Assembly: GCF_014851395.1 (NCBI RefSeq)
Contig: NW_024041150.1
Coordinates: forward strand, 11,804,137 to 11,868,136
Origin: Micropterus salmoides
Taxonomy: Eukaryota; Chordata; Actinopteri; Centrarchiformes; Centrarchidae
DNA length: 64,000 nucleotides
Direction: 5' to 3'
The translations under genes were made by a program, and so were the position numbers. Position 1 is the first letter of the stretch. Every line of letters begins with the position of its first letter. The notes below the pieces were generated by a model. That model ran no database searches, was not told where the DNA came from, and was given only the letters and a program-made list of their open reading frames with translations. This document shows positions 12,817 to 26,091 of this stretch, one piece after another.

Positions 12817-15379
12817 GTATGATAATACATAACAATGTATATCAAACACCAAAACACTGTAGAGCAGATTATAAAACTACGAGGAACGATTTACAACTCT
12901 GGCAAGTTATTGCACAGACCATTGTTTCAACCTCCATTGCAAAGATCACCAGGTAAACGGTAGAACTACATCATTCACATCACAGAGTAATCTAGCAGGA
13001 ATGTGCGCTTGCTGGATGAGGTTCCATTGGGTTGCAGCAAAACTTGAGGGAGGCGATCCTGTGTTTTTTTGCCTGAGACCTCTGTTTTAGCACCCCTGTT
13101 CCACCCACACAGTGGTCTCATTGAAATGAATCAGTTATTAATGATGGTCTGAACATGGCATGTCTTTGCTGTGAGGTATCTAACACAACAGGTATAACAA
13201 ACATGTATCATCTATATATTTATACAAAGGCCACGTTGTTATTAATTGATTTAGATATGTTAGATTAAATATCTCAGCAAAATACTTTCAAAAGCCTCTT
13301 TCTGTACAAATCTATTATTATTATGGTTTTATTAATATTGTGTTATCATGAATCTTCATAGGCATTATAATACTGCTCTATGAAATAAGCAGAAGTGAAA
13401 CAGTGACCCCCAGCCTTCCTTCCCTCTCCTTGAGCAAACAAAGAAACAGCTGTCTTCTGTGCTATTGTGTAAACTAGTGTCACAGAGTCAAAGTTGTGTT
13501 GAGCTGAGGGGAGAGACGGAGGTCACAAATGTATTTAAGGTGCGCTGTAATTCTGTCCCACAGTTCCTGGTCACTGCTGCCTCAGGCACCGACCCAAGAT
13601 GTTAGTGAGGTGAAAGCAGAGATGAGAGAAAGTGAGTTAGTTTTTGACACAGCGAAAAAACACAAATTATTAGCTCATCAAAAGCTTAAAAACATTAAAA
13701 CCTTTTAGAATAAAAGGTCTTTGGTTGATTAAAAATAGCACCATTTTTAATGGGATGAACGTCAAAGGTGATCTGTTTTTTGGTCTAAAGATATCTTCTG
13801 TTTTTTTCCCTCAACGGTGACAGATGAAGAATTAGAAATAAAAAAGTCCAAACAATGCTCTAGTGAAAAAATCAGGCTAATATCAAAATGGAAACAGAAC
13901 CAAATGGCATGTTTACTTGTTGTGAATGCTGTTCATCACATAGTCGTGGACCATCGCTGACAGGAAGGAGCTGCGCTAGTCTGTTCACTAACTTTCCTTT
14001 CTCTCTCTCTTGCTTTGTGTACATCTGGCATTTGTACACTCCTCTGCTTTCCTGCTTTGTATGTGTCTTGCGCAAAGTCAGCAATAAGCTACTATTTGCA
14101 TTCCTGCCAAGCCCACTTTCCCACTGCTGTGTGCTATGGTTTGTGTTTCAGCTCAGAACGATACATCTGAATTGATACTTAGTGCTGATGCCTTCTTGTG
14201 TGATGAAATGTAAGCATTTCCTCCACAATATATTCTTTCCTGGTGGTAAAGCCTCTGCGCAATCTCTTCGAAATCACATGGCACCAGGGCTGTGAGCCAG
14301 GATTTCACAAATACTATCTTGATCATGAGTTAATCCCCCCCACAACCACACCCCCATTCGCTCAATTATACTTTCTGCACAGTTTTAATTAAATGAAGGA
14401 CTTCTTTTCATAATTGGTGGTTTCAATCATCATCCTTCTCCTACTAAGTCATGGTCTAAAGAAAAATTGGATGAAAAAGTTTTTAACTGTAGAATGTAAA
14501 CTCCCCCATGTTGTAACCCCCACCCCAACCCAACCCAAAATACACAGCAGCTGACCTCATTGTCCTTGAAAATAGCTACGGCGCTACATGGGACACAGGA
14601 CAGGATTTAAATAGCTTTGTTTATATCAATTTGACTACTGGAATATCTTTTGTCAGTGTTTATTAGCCTCAAACAGCCAGTGGATGTGTTTCCTGTTAGA
14701 CAGTACAGACATCTGCTGTCACAACATGCGCTGACGGTGTGAGATGGTGCGTACTTCGGCTCACAGATTGCAAATGTCAGCAGAAACACCAGCTGTTTCT
14801 CTTATTTTCCCACAGCAACACCTCCTTTTTGCTTTGTATCTTTTGGGTTGGTTCACCCAAATTAAAAAAACATGTTCTCACTTACTGCTGGTGGTATTCA
14901 GCCATACAAGTAGTTTTGGTTTTATCAGTCCAGGTTTTTGTCTCCACCCCAATCCAATGCAGATGAATGAAATTTCTTCTGTGGTGATCACATTTCTGAA
15001 AATTGACATTTCAAATTCTGCAGCAGTGGTCCCTATGAAGCTACTGATACCAAGTCAGTTTTATGCCTCAAGCGGCTTTATTCTCAGTATAGCATACAAC
15101 ACCCTCTATCCTTCCTTGTTTTATATTACTGTAAAATGATTATATTTTGGAATTCTTACGACAAAAGAATTAATGAATAACCTGAAAAAATTATGGACAG
15201 ATTAATCAACAACTAAAATAATTATTAGTTCTGCCCCTACACCCCTTAATTTCACTTTGTGTTTTATCTGTACACACCTCATACTCAAACACATCCACTG
15301 TAAGGTCAGTGGACAAACCTGTCCATATACTGCAGCTCTGTGTGCTTTAGGTCTGCGTCTCTTTTTCATGGTTTGGTCT
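12814..15379. other. Unannotated non-coding stretch
   Basis: AT-rich sequence without a defensible gene. Open frames of 131 codons (14744-15139) and 95 codons (13888-14175) have hydrophobic, low-complexity translations without motifs. Short poly-C runs occur near 14335-14355. Confidence 0.55.
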
Positions 15380-16133
15380 AGGCCACAAAAGCTACATTCA
15401 GACTGCAGGCCAATGTGACCCAAATCCAATGTTTTGCTCATATGTGAATCAGATCTGATCTTTTTATGACAGTGTGAACACGCCAAGTCACATGGAATCT
15501 GATCTTTTCCAGTTCAGATTTGGGCCACTTCCATATGTGGTCCAAATCTGATACAGATCGGATCTTTTTAAATGCGACCTCAGCCTGGACACTCTGAGAG
15601 ACTGTTCTCTCAGTCCTGCTGCAGACGGAGTCACGGTGAATGAAAAAGCTCCGCAAAAAGCCATTACTGCTCACAGATTTTCTCTTCTGAGCTATGTGCA
15701 TGCGACTTGCCCGTGCGGACACAGTGGGGGGAGAGAGAGAGAGAGAGAGAGAGTGTGAGGGAGTGAATGAGTTAGAGTGTATTTTGTGGCAGATGCATTG
15801 TACAGCGCCAGAAACTGTAATGAAAAGAACAGAAAGTTGTGGGCACTTGTCATAATTCGGGAGAAATGTGACCTGTAAGAGGACAATGAAAAAACGGGAG
15901 TCTCCCATGGAAATTTGGACCGTTAGCAAGTAGGAGCTAACCTCTGTGGCTCTGTTTAACTCTGCACGACAGCGTGCTGCATGTGACGTCATGCGTCGAG
16001 CATGCGGGTCACTTTCACATTGAAGTCTGATATGGGCCACATTTAAACAATAATGTGAACTGTCAAAAAAAAAATCAGATCTGGGAAAAGAATCAGAATT
16101 GAGCATTAAGGCCTGCAGTGTGAATTTAGCCTT
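15380..16133. mobile_element. DNA transposon-like element with imperfect inverted ends
   Basis: The left end carries ctacattcagactgcaggcc (from about 15392). The reverse complement of the right end (about 16111-16130) reads ctaaattcacactgcaggcc, an inverted repeat with 18 of 20 matches. Sub-terminal words such as cagatctgatc are also arranged in opposite orientation near both ends. The body holds a pure (GA)n run and no frame with a transposase motif. The superfamily is not clear to me, and the first few bases of each end differ by an indel, so the exact termini and target duplication remain open. Confidence 0.55.
15730..15753. repeat. (GA)n microsatellite
   Basis: About 12 GA units inside the inverted-repeat element described at 15380-16133. 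Confidence 0.9.
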
Positions 16134-16189
16134 AGTTCCAGTGAAGTGAAATCTTAATGCCATAGTAGCCTATAAAATGATTCTTTAAA

Positions 16190-16470
16190 CAACAGTGTTC
16201 ATCCAACTTTGTATCAACAGTGTGTTTGACCCACTCCATAAAAAACTGGTTTTCCAGTTTGCTGTGGAAGAACCTTCACAGAGCCCTGACCTCAGTCCCA
16301 TCCAACACCTTTAAGATGAACTAGAACTCAGGCCTTATCACCCAAGATCAGTGTTGGCCCTCACTAATGGTCTTGTGTCTGAATGGGAGCAAATCCCTGC
16401 AGCCAGGTTCTGGTGGAAAGCTTGAACCAGAAAAGCGGAGATGTTTGGGTTTCGATATACTTTTGTGTGT
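16190..16470 (+). mobile_element. Tc1-like transposase remnant, C-terminal part
   Basis: From about 16280 the plus strand translates as QSPDLSPIQHL, then a stop, then DELELRP and, further on, VLALTNGLVSEWEQIPAA. This corresponds to the SPDLNPIEHLWDEL segment of Tc1/mariner transposases, which carries the third acidic residue of the DDE/D triad. Here Glu has become Gln and the following Trp codon is TAA, so the copy is dead. No N-terminal half or inverted repeats are seen nearby. The diagnostic motif makes the family assignment fairly secure. Confidence 0.8.
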
Positions 16471-18060
16471 TATGTAATGTATTAACATTGGCTTTGGAGC
16501 TCCATGATGTGGCCATGATTCAGTGCACTTCTTCCCTTTCAAAAACCTGTCTTTGGACCCACCTTGGATTCAAACTAAAGTTACTAAACATTTTAAAAGA
16601 TGAAATGCTGCACATCGACCAACCCCTGTGAGGGCAGGTGTGTGCGTATGTTCGCGGGGGAGTGTAAAGGTAGTTGAGGACAAAATCAAAGGCGTGAAAG
16701 TGTCAACTGTGAGCTTTCACCACTTTCCTCTCTTCCTCTCTCGCTTTGTATTCTCCAAGGTCAGGCGGCAGGGTCAGGAGTGTGAAAGCAGTAGGATGTG
16801 TGTGTCTACTGTGGGCGAAAATGTGTGTTTGCATCTTTTTTACTCACTTTACTGAATCCAGAGATTGTTCCAACCATGGCATTCTCAAAAGCAAACAAAA
16901 TTGAAAACGTCATTTATGGACTCAAATCCGAGCTGTCAGTCTTAATTTGAAACGTCGCAGCACTATAATATAGGCTGTGTGGGGGTGGAAGAGCACTGGA
17001 AAATATTCAGGGGGAGGAATTACATTTCTGGAAAAAGAATGTCAGCAGCACTTCAAAGCACCAGTTTGTGATATACAAATGTAAATTCATTTACTGCTTA
17101 TGTCAGGAAGAGTAGACTTTTGTTTGATTTTTCAGTGGCTTAACATTTTGAAGAACCTTTGACAACAATGGATGAGGAGGAATTTTAAGAAGCCGGCAGC
17201 AAGTCACAACCTCATCGAAACGATTCCTGCTTTTGGCTGAATAACACGGCAGATAATTGATTATTGTGTATCTATTCACGCTATATGAAAGTATCCAAAA
17301 TTGCTTGAGGAAATGTCAAGATTTTATTACCATCCTATTATGAATACTTGTGCAGCTGCTGCTCTGCAGTAAAACATAAATTAGAGTAGACGGTTTATTA
17401 ATATTAATTCACTTGCAGTATCCACTTTAAAATGCATGCTGAAGGTGTGTTTCATGTTTTTCTTCATTACTGAGCCAGACGTCTTGACTTAAACTAAATT
17501 ATTAGTCACAGTAATGACCTGGGGGAGTATGTGCGAAAGAGGGGATGAAGACATTGATTCTGTCAATTCAAATTCTCATAAGCAATTTCTAAATGAAAAC
17601 TGTACCTTTCAAAGATGCATTAATCAATATTTTTAGATGAACAATCTGTCAGATGACTATGTGTAATGTGAAAGGTGTTGTTTATGGTGACAAAGTCTGA
17701 GAAAATGATCACCCAGCTCTGCAGTCCCCCTCTTTCAGCTCATAGTTTTCCAGCTTTTAACTTTTCTTTTTGGCTCTCATTCACTCTGTTTCCAGAAAGC
17801 TCTGATAAACCCACTGTATACTGCCTGCCCAGTACCAAACAGCAGGCAGTGTTATATTGGTGGGGCTTTGAAAGTGCAACCTGTTTTCGAACACAGTGCT
17901 GACTGATCTTGTACTAAGTGTTGTACATGTACTGTGTCAACCAGCAGATGATGCCAACCTTTGTTCACAACACACCATACAACTAAGTAGCAGCAGACAC
18001 ATTTTCAACTGCTGATCTACAGTTAGATAGCGCCAATTTTGTTTTATTCTTAACTTTTCT
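16471..18060. other. Unannotated non-coding stretch
   Basis: No coding or transposon signal I can support. Short frames only, AT-rich. Confidence 0.55.
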
Positions 18061-18320
18061 GATATTAAAAAGAATATGTGCTGTGCTGTGGAAAAGATTT
18101 AGGCAGGTGACATGTTAATAGATTATATTTAGAAATTAGCAAAATGAAAAGTGAGTAAACAGAAGAAAAATCTAAATCAAATGAATATTTGGTGTGACCA
18201 CCCTTTGCCCTCAAAACAGCATCAAACTTTTGCACAGTACGGTGTATTTTATTTTTAGGGAACAATTACGGAGGTCTGGACCTCACAGCTGGCTGCGCCT
18301 GTGTTTGACAAATTAAAATG
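18060..18320. repeat. Probable dispersed repeat fragment
   Basis: The word tttggtgtgaccaccctttg (from about 18189) followed by ccctcaaaacagcatcaa is familiar from dispersed fish repeats of unsettled class. No ends or coding region are recognisable. The call rests on recognition of these words alone. Confidence 0.35.
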
Positions 18321-20600
18321 TCCACCATCAGAAAGATCTATTTAGGGGAAGAACAGACAAAGCAAGTAGTGTGCCCCGTACCAAAACAAATTCAGGCATG
18401 AGATCAAAACGAAAAGACATCACAGTGCTGCCTACAATGTTTGAGTGACAGCTGAAGCAAAAGCAGCTTGAAAGATGCAAACTACAAACAAAAGAAGATT
18501 CCACAGATTACCGCGTTAACTATTTATTACTGTCATGTTTCTTACTTTTTCTAAGTCTAATTAGAGAGCATTGATTGTCTCTGAAAATGCAGTAGTCTAT
18601 AATACACATTCACTGTCCCCAAGTTTCTTAAAGTCTTAAATTTGTATTGTGTGGACATACTGCATTAAATAAATGGAATTGACCCCAGGTGCTTCCCTTG
18701 CAACACTGCTGGGGACACAGCTGAGCTGAAACTTTGTTTGTTTCCTGCCTGATTGACAACGAGATGTTTAGCAATGCTGGAACTGCTCATTCCCTGTGTA
18801 CATCTGGTTCCTTCCCCATATGACTATTGTTGAGCAATAAATTGGCAAACCATCTCCACTAAACCACCATCTGGAGAGACACACACGACACCAGTGGCCA
18901 GATGCACAAATGACTCTACGATAATAAAAGTGACACTTTACTTTTCAACTCGAGTCTAAAGCTGTGCTAGCGGCCCTCACAGGCTGCAATTTTTATTCTA
19001 TCCTACACAGGAACCAACAATATACTGACTCTTTTGTTAATCTTGGAGCCTTACCAGCAGCATGGCTAAAAATGCACAGTTGAGGATGATGCTAGAGCTG
19101 TAAGGTAATAGTTAACAACTGATTGATTAATCAATACAGCTCTACTTGACACAACAACTTCATCACTTTTAAGCTGTGTATAAAAATAAAACTGACGACA
19201 TGACATGCATTCAAGTTTGTTTCAAGTATACTGAAGTATCCGTTAGTTCAGTTTGTGGATTTTTGATGTGATTCCTTAATGGTGGAGTAGATGAAAAGTC
19301 TGGGGGGTTCCCCCAAAATCAGAAGAAATCATCGTCCGGAGACCGCAGATATCTCTGTGGAATGTCTGTCCCGTTGGGTGTCAACATGTCTCACTGTGGA
19401 CTAGAAATGTTGGAAAATATTCTGTGTATTCTGAACGTGATTACTACATTAACACATTCATATGATTTCTGGTTATTTTCCTGTGTGGTTTAAATGATAA
19501 TGAACATGAAATGCTCACATGCTGGATCAATACCCTGTTCTGGGAAAATGAACACAGTTCTTGGTGTTTGGACTGAGTCATCCATCTGCACAGTGCTCAT
19601 CAGTAAATCTGACAGCAGCAGATGCATTTCAGAAATGACTTTTATTTTTGCATAGTTTTCACTGTCCTCTAATACTAAACATTTGTCACCAGTTGTTTAT
19701 TCAACCTGTTCTCTCGGACATTGCATATTTGTTGTTGCTAAGCGTTTCTAACTTGACCGCGGAGCCATAAACGTCTAAAAATGATGGTAAAGAGGTATCC
19801 AGGGCGTTGAAAACATGGAGGAGGGGGGGGGGCAAGCTTCAACATGTGACGAGTCGGGAGTGAGAATGTGTTGGTTTATGAGATCAACTAACAGTGAGAT
19901 CTTGTAGGCATACAAAAGTTTGAATTAATTCTTATCACCCTGGTCTGGTCACGAGTTCAGGAAGACAGAGCTGTTGTCTTGCAGGCTGCCTGTGCAGTAT
20001 CTAAAAATCCTCCTCTAATGTTTTTTTAAAGAGTGAGATCATATCGTCTAAATCCCTTGTACTTGTTCACATCTTGCTGGAGGTTGGGTTTATGGGTCTG
20101 ATTCTCAGAAGAGATGCTGTAAAAGACATCAGTGATTCTCAGAATTAGATCCAGAGGGATCCTGAGGGGGGACTCAAGCAATCTAGTGAATAGTTTCATT
20201 CAGCTCCAATTTGATTCTCTAGAAATGATCTCAGAAAACATTTAAGATTGACTGTTGAGATTGACAGATGATCATAGTTACAATAGAATCTTTCCTGTCC
20301 TTCCTATAACCAGTCTTATCAGTTGGTGGCTTGTGTCTGTGTGTATATGTTTGTGAGTAAGTGACATAAGAACATTTGAGAATGGCTCATTTATGGATCG
20401 TCCTGTCAGCATTAGCGCAAACTGTTTTTTTCAATCTTCTGAATAAAAGTCCCAGTAGATTTACAGTATCATAATGAAAAGTGAACACCTTTATACTACC
20501 TTCTATTAACCTATACTTATATAACTTCATTACATTACATTGTGCAAAATATATAAAACAAAGAAATTCATATATCAGAGCTGATTAAAATATAATGCAA
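18321..20600. other. Unannotated non-coding stretch
   Basis: No gene. A poly-G run lies at about 19823-19832. Near 19095-19145 the words agagctgtaaggtaatag and ttgattaatcaatacagctc are reminiscent of short hAT-type ends but are too degraded to call. Confidence 0.5.
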
Positions 20601-20700
20601 GTAGAGCTGCAGTGATCAGTCGATAAATCTGGAAAATCAATTGGCAACTAATCGAACTTGGTCTTACATTATAGTAAATTGAAGACTTTTTGAACAGTTG
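20600..20700. repeat. hAT-like element end, degraded
   Basis: The sequence tagagctgcagtgatcagtc followed by gataaatctggaaaatcaat resembles the left end of fish hAT-type elements that begin TAGAGCTGCAACGATTAGTC. No right end was found, so only a fragment is supported. Confidence 0.4.
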
Positions 20701-20819
20701 ATCAGACAAAGACATTTAATGTCATCACTTTAAAAACAAATCAAACAAAAGGACAGAACAGAAATGATTTAAATAAATAGAGTTCTGGAATAATGTGTTT
20801 TTAAGAGAGATTTAAAAGC

Positions 20820-21060
20820 ACCCTGATCTCATTCTGGCAGGTTAGTCTAGATTTGTGGTGCCCTAATTGCAAAGGCCCACTGGTTTTTTAGCCTTGACCC
20901 GGGAGCTTCCTACGAGGGCCCAGCTGAGGAACTCAAGCTATACTTAAGCATACACATGTGGGGCTAGCAGGTCAGAAATCCCATCCAATTCCATATGTGT
21001 CTTAATTGTACCTCAGGGATCAGTCCTCTCTCCTATGTGAAAAATTTGAATTAAAGAAAT
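20820..21060. repeat. Possible LINE 3'-UTR-like repeat
   Basis: The run ggtgccctaattgcaaaggc, then tagccttgacccgggagctt, resembles the 3' untranslated region of fish LINEs of the L2/Rex1 group. No reverse-transcriptase frame lies next to it. Low confidence, from word similarity alone. Confidence 0.3.
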
Positions 21061-21294
21061 TAAGTGTAGCAGCTCTTTCTCCAATCATTTGCATCGTGTT
21101 GTAGTGACTTTTCTAATGGTGTGCACAAAGTAGCTTTATCTAATCAGGCTTCTTAGAGCTACTACCCACCACCAGTTTGGTGTCAATCTAAGTAGCCAGT
21201 CTAATCCAATGTAAAGATTGCTTGTTTTTCTTCAGCATGAGCCTCTCACATAAGAAGTGTCAACCATATTATTTTCTATTTTGGATATTTCTCT

Positions 21295-21559
21295 TAAGGC
21301 TGGGCGATATGGTCTAAATTGTTGTTATGATAAAAAACTTCATACCATTCGGTATCAAAAATTATTAATCATTATTTCTTTCAAGTTTAAAGGCTGTTTT
21401 TTTGTTCCTGAGTGAAAGTTGAAGAAACCAGATGTTTAATTAAAATTAATTTAATCAAACATTTATTTTTGCATTGTATATTTTTCATTTTACATTTGTC
21501 GTATTGTTTTGAGGAAGGTTATATTGCGATAATTGTCATTGTTTTATTGCCCAGCCCTA
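21295..21559. mobile_element. 265-bp hAT-type MITE
   Basis: The ends form an inverted repeat: the left reads taaggctgggcgatat, and the reverse complement of the right reads tagggctgggcaataa. The 8 bases outside each end are atttctct (21287-21294) and gtttctct (21560-21567), identical at 7 of 8 positions. An 8-bp target duplication is the hallmark of the hAT superfamily. The AT-rich interior encodes nothing, so this is a miniature non-autonomous element. Confidence 0.8.
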
Positions 21560-21567
21560 GTTTCTCT

Positions 21568-23570
21568 ATACTACTAGTCACTCATATCAAACTGAATAGC
21601 CTAGTCTATTTTACAGGGAGGAGAGCTTCGTTACATTTTGTAATATTCTAGACCCATAAAAATAAGGGTGTTCCTCTTACCTTCGAAAGTCTGGACATTT
21701 CTACTTTCTCCACATGGTGAACACACGGGGCATCATGAAAAATCAAATGATTTTACGAACAAGCCAGTTTTATGATTTCTGACCTGGTGAAGTTGCCACA
21801 CAGGAGAGACATCACAGTTGCTGTTGACACTTTCCATCCATCTGCTCTTTCCAACCGTAATGCCAGCCCAGTCCCATCTTTACTTTACGTCTTAGTAAGT
21901 GCACCATGACTTGAGATTGTTGTTTCCACGGTCAAGAATGAACATTCATAGTCAACTTCTAGGCCAACATTAACTAAAGAGCAACTGAGCAAACTTCTCA
22001 GATGGCGATCTGCTGATAAAGACCCTGTGATGTGATTAAAAGCTCCGGAACATGCTGGGAAGTGGACGTTGAGCTGCGATTGCCTCGTCAAACCATTCCA
22101 TTATTGCTTCTTCTCTTCTTCTCATCAAAATTTTAAACTATGGATTGAATCTTTTGAAGTGGGTCTGGTCTGATCTGACCGCCAATGTTGACTGAGGTAA
22201 AAATTATACAATTACAACAAGCTCTTATTTGCATTTAACTAGCTAAATATATCCAGCAACATGTCCCTCTGATCAAAAAGAAAGATGTGTTAGGTACATC
22301 TAAATATAGTGTGTCAAAAGTATAAAGAATGCCTTCAAGGTCTTAAACTAAGCTTTTTAAAGAAATCACGGCTATTTATTTTGCTGGTGCTTATGTTCCT
22401 GTCATTCAAATCAGAAACTGAAGCTAGCTTGGAGGATAAAAGGATTTACAGTATATATAATGAAGTGTTTTGGGTGGAGAAAGGTAGAGGGGGAGGGGGG
22501 ACATTAACAGATGTACCACGGCAGTAAAAGAGATCATGGATGGATCCGTTGGGAGTCTCGTTTTGATCGCAGCAGGGTCGGCTTTCTGAACGGCGTGGAG
22601 GGAGAGTCTACAGCTGTGCAGTTCCAATACGGGGCTCCTTTGATCAGGCTCTCTTTAGAATACAGAGACATCTTCGACAATGAGCAGGGAGATGTCAGTC
22701 TGCTGGGATTTAGGGATATTTCAAGGAGCACAAATGGGATATGACTTGTTTTCAAAGCAGATTTTTAGTTTGAATAGTGAGCTGCGTGCTTTTTTTTCTT
22801 TAAGCGGATGCCAACATGCACACAATCGTGACTCACAAAAAAATACAGGAGAAGAGGAGAAGGGTGCAGGCTGCCATGAACAAACACTGTCAGCATGAAC
22901 AACAGTAAAATTGCACACTGACTTTTAGATTAGCTTTTTTTGTGATATCATGAGGACACTCTGTTGCCTAAAAAGTAGTTTAATGCACAAAAAATAAGCA
23001 TTAGCAAATACATTTATATATTATCAACATGTGAAAATGAACCCTATTCTCTTTTTACTGCCAACCCAACTGTTTGTGTATTGAAATTAACATATCTGCA
23101 AAACTTTTTTTCTACAGTCTTCTCCTGCCAAATAAGTACTTGTGGGTCAGTTTAAAATACAAACCACTTGGTTAAGGTGAGGGAAAGATGGTGGTTCTTG
23201 CAAAAGTCAATGCTGACTTGAGACAATAGGACACGGGATACTTTGACTTGTTCAGTATTTAACCAAAACCACCATATTTTTTCAAACTTCACCACGTGCT
23301 TCGATTTGCATAAGCATCACCAGACAATTGTTAAGCATGTTTTAGTTGCCAGGAGCAGGTATTATGGGGAAGCAAACAAAATGTTCTAGTAGCCTAATCC
23401 AGTGACACTTGTAAATCAAACTGGTAAACTGGTATTTTGACACATACCTAATTTAATATGTTGTCAATTAAAATTTTATTCTGATACATTCGGGGTTAAT
23501 GTTTTAGCAACTTTATAAATATGTTAAAAAACAACATTTCTTCATTATGTTATATATAAATGTAGTTTCT
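21568..23570. other. Unannotated non-coding stretch
   Basis: Several 60-80-codon frames overlap on both strands around 22310-22920, with no motif and no splice context I trust. No transposon ends seen. Confidence 0.5.
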
Positions 23571-23579
23571 AGGAGACAC

Positions 23580-24970
23580 GTTTCATCCTCAAGGAACCTG
23601 GTCTCAACCTCGACATCATGTCCAATCTCCCCTTCCTATCAAAAATCCTCAAATGTGTTGTCGCTGCTCAAATTCAAACCCACCTCACCACTAACAACCG
23701 CTTCGAACCATTTCAATCAGGATTCCGCTCACAACACAGCACTGAAACAGCCCTCCTCAAAACAACCAATGACCACCTCCTCTCTGCCGACTCCGGTCAC
23801 CTTACCGTTCTAATCATCCTCGACCTCACTGCAGCCTTCGACACCATCAACCACTCCACTCTTCTCTCCCGACTGGAAACTTACTCCAATATTACTGGCA
23901 CTGCTCCGCTCTGACCTCACCAACAGACGAGAGGTCATCAACATCATGAACTGCACCTCCTCCACTGCTCCTTTGTCACAAGGCTTCCCCCAAGGTTCGG
24001 TGCTTGGTCTGCTACTGTTGATCATTTACATCCTGCCACTCGGTATTATCATACGTAGATATGGTCTCCACTGCTACGCCGATGACATCCAGATCTACAT
24101 CTCAACCCCAACCATCACCACAGTTACCTCTGCAACTCTGACCAACTGCCTCACCGACATACAAACCTGGATGCAAACCAACTTCTTACAACTCAATTAC
24201 AATAAATCTGACATGATCATCATCGGCTCCAAATCACTCACAAAAAAACCCAACTACTTCAGCCTTTCCACCAACAACTCCACCTTGTGTCCATCCCCAC
24301 ACATCCACAACCTTGGAGTCATCTTTGACAGCAACCTCAGTTTTGAAAACCACATCAACCATGTCACCAGGACTGCTTTCTTTCACCTCAAACATTGCCC
24401 GTCTCCACCCATCACTCACCTTCTCTGCTGCCGAAACCCTGATTCACACCTTCATTACATCCAGAATTGACTACTGTAATAGCATCCTCTATGGTTCACC
24501 TGCCAAAGCCCTAAATATATAAATATAAATATCCAAAACTCTGCTTCCCGCCTCCTCACCCATACACGCACCTGTGACCACATCACCCCTGTCCTCCAGA
24601 ACCTTCACTGGCTCCCGGTTCTCCAACGCATCAGTACAAAATCCCCCTCCTCACACACAAAGCCCTCCATAACAAGGCCCCTTCCTACCTCACAGACCTG
24701 CTCCACCACCATAATCCCTCCAGTAACCTCCGCTCCTCTGACACTAACCTCCTCTCCCCACAAATCAGGACCAAGTACCGCACCTAGGGCGACAGAGCTT
24801 TTCACCATTGCAGCCCCCTCCCTTTTATCTACTGTTCATATATTTTATATTATGCGATTTATTTTTTTAATCTGTTTTAAATGTACATAACTTCTGCTTT
24901 TACTGTAAAGTGTCTTGAAAAGCGCTATAGAAATAAAATGCATTATTATTATTATTATTATTATTATTAT
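23580..24970 (+). mobile_element. L2-clade LINE, 5'-truncated and frameshifted
   Basis: The copy enters in the RT N-terminal region with SNLPFLSKIL (from about 23618), continues FQSGFRSQHSTETALLK and motif A LDLTAAFDT with its catalytic Asp, then loses frame near 23905. A second frame (23946-24470) carries GFPQGSVLG and an intact CYADD box at about 24075, then LGVIFDSNLSFENHI. Another frameshift near 24390 moves to a third frame with SRIDYCNSILYG. Residues such as LHWLPVLQRI follow before the 3' UTR. The tail reads gaaaagcgctatagaaataa and ends in (ATT)n at 24942-24970, as L2 elements do. Endonuclease and 5' end are missing. It cannot make an active protein. Confidence 0.88.
24942..24970. repeat. 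(ATT)n tail of the L2 LINE
   Basis: Nine to ten ATT units directly after the L2 3' end, the usual tail of this clade. Confidence 0.9.
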
Positions 24971-26056
24971 CAATTATTATCAGTACTGACCCGATACATC
25001 CAGACAGAAATAGTTAGTATCATAAAGTTGCTGCTTTTTTTGGAGAGTTTGAGCGCTTCAGTGCTTGGAAAGAGGACATTGATTGATGTATCATGACAAG
25101 TTGCATCTAGACACCGTAGGTGTGTGTTGCTGCCTTTCGGAACATCTGACTTACTAGATTTGAAAACACGTTGCCAGGGTTTAATTCCTCCTAAGCGTAT
25201 TTGCCTAAGCACATTAGTATAGAGATGTGTTTCACAGGAGACAAGGTTGCAAAGGTGATGATACATTAAGCAGTCTTGACATCCATCATTGGAGCAGTGC
25301 TAATGGAGAATGTAAACACCTTTTTGGACCTGAAAGTAACAAAGCTGAGCAGGAGGGAGAAATCTGTGTATCCCTTTTCCAAGAATTTGGCTAACTGCAC
25401 AGAGAACTCAGAGTCTGTCACACCAGGGTCCTTTCTTGCTTCCACATTTTGCTCTCCAGTCCCCTTCCTTAAAATTGAGAAACATTTTGGACGCACATTG
25501 AGCCAGCCTGCAGAGGCTCCAGCCTGATAATCCTGTCATGTCGCATTTGGGCTCAGTTATATTGACCAAGCTTGGGTTTTGTCCCAGTCCCTCAGCGAGA
25601 ACCGGAAGCAGTGATCAGACAGCATGAGCACTCAACAGCTGTAGAAAAGATTGTGACTCTTTTCAAACGTCTTGTTAGCAGGGTTTGGCCAGAAATGATG
25701 TGCCGACATGCTCCTCGTTCTCTAGAGTACAGCAGACAGTCCAGTGCAACATCTTTATTGAAGCCATATTCTTGGACTGCATTGTCTGTTGAGAGCACCC
25801 AAATGTTTTTTGTATGAAGGAAATTGATTGCCGTTGTTATTGTATGGCTGGTATTCAACAGCAGAATGCAGAATTGGGAAAAATGAAGAAAAGGTAAGGA
25901 AGAGTGATGTGAAGGCTTGCCCTTGTTAGTGCAAACTGCGTTGGAGGTAATTACAATCGGCCCCTCTTTCCACAGAATGGATTAGATAAAGATTGATACT
26001 GTAATAGTGCTCTCATTTCAATTTCATTCCAACAGTCCTTGAGTAGGGATGTGTGT

Positions 26057-26091
<35 letters not shown>

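Noticed and set aside
15438..16163. 241-codon minus-strand frame, the second longest in the window
   Set aside because: It spans the inverted-repeat element including its (GA)n run, which translates as a Ser-Leu repeat, and has no transposase motif.
19086..19150. Possible tiny hAT element with opposed agagct/agctct words
   Set aside because: Ends too short and degraded, with no matching target duplication.
22511..22744. 77-codon frame with a globular-looking translation
   Set aside because: An overlapping opposite frame of similar length and no splice signals; not recognised.
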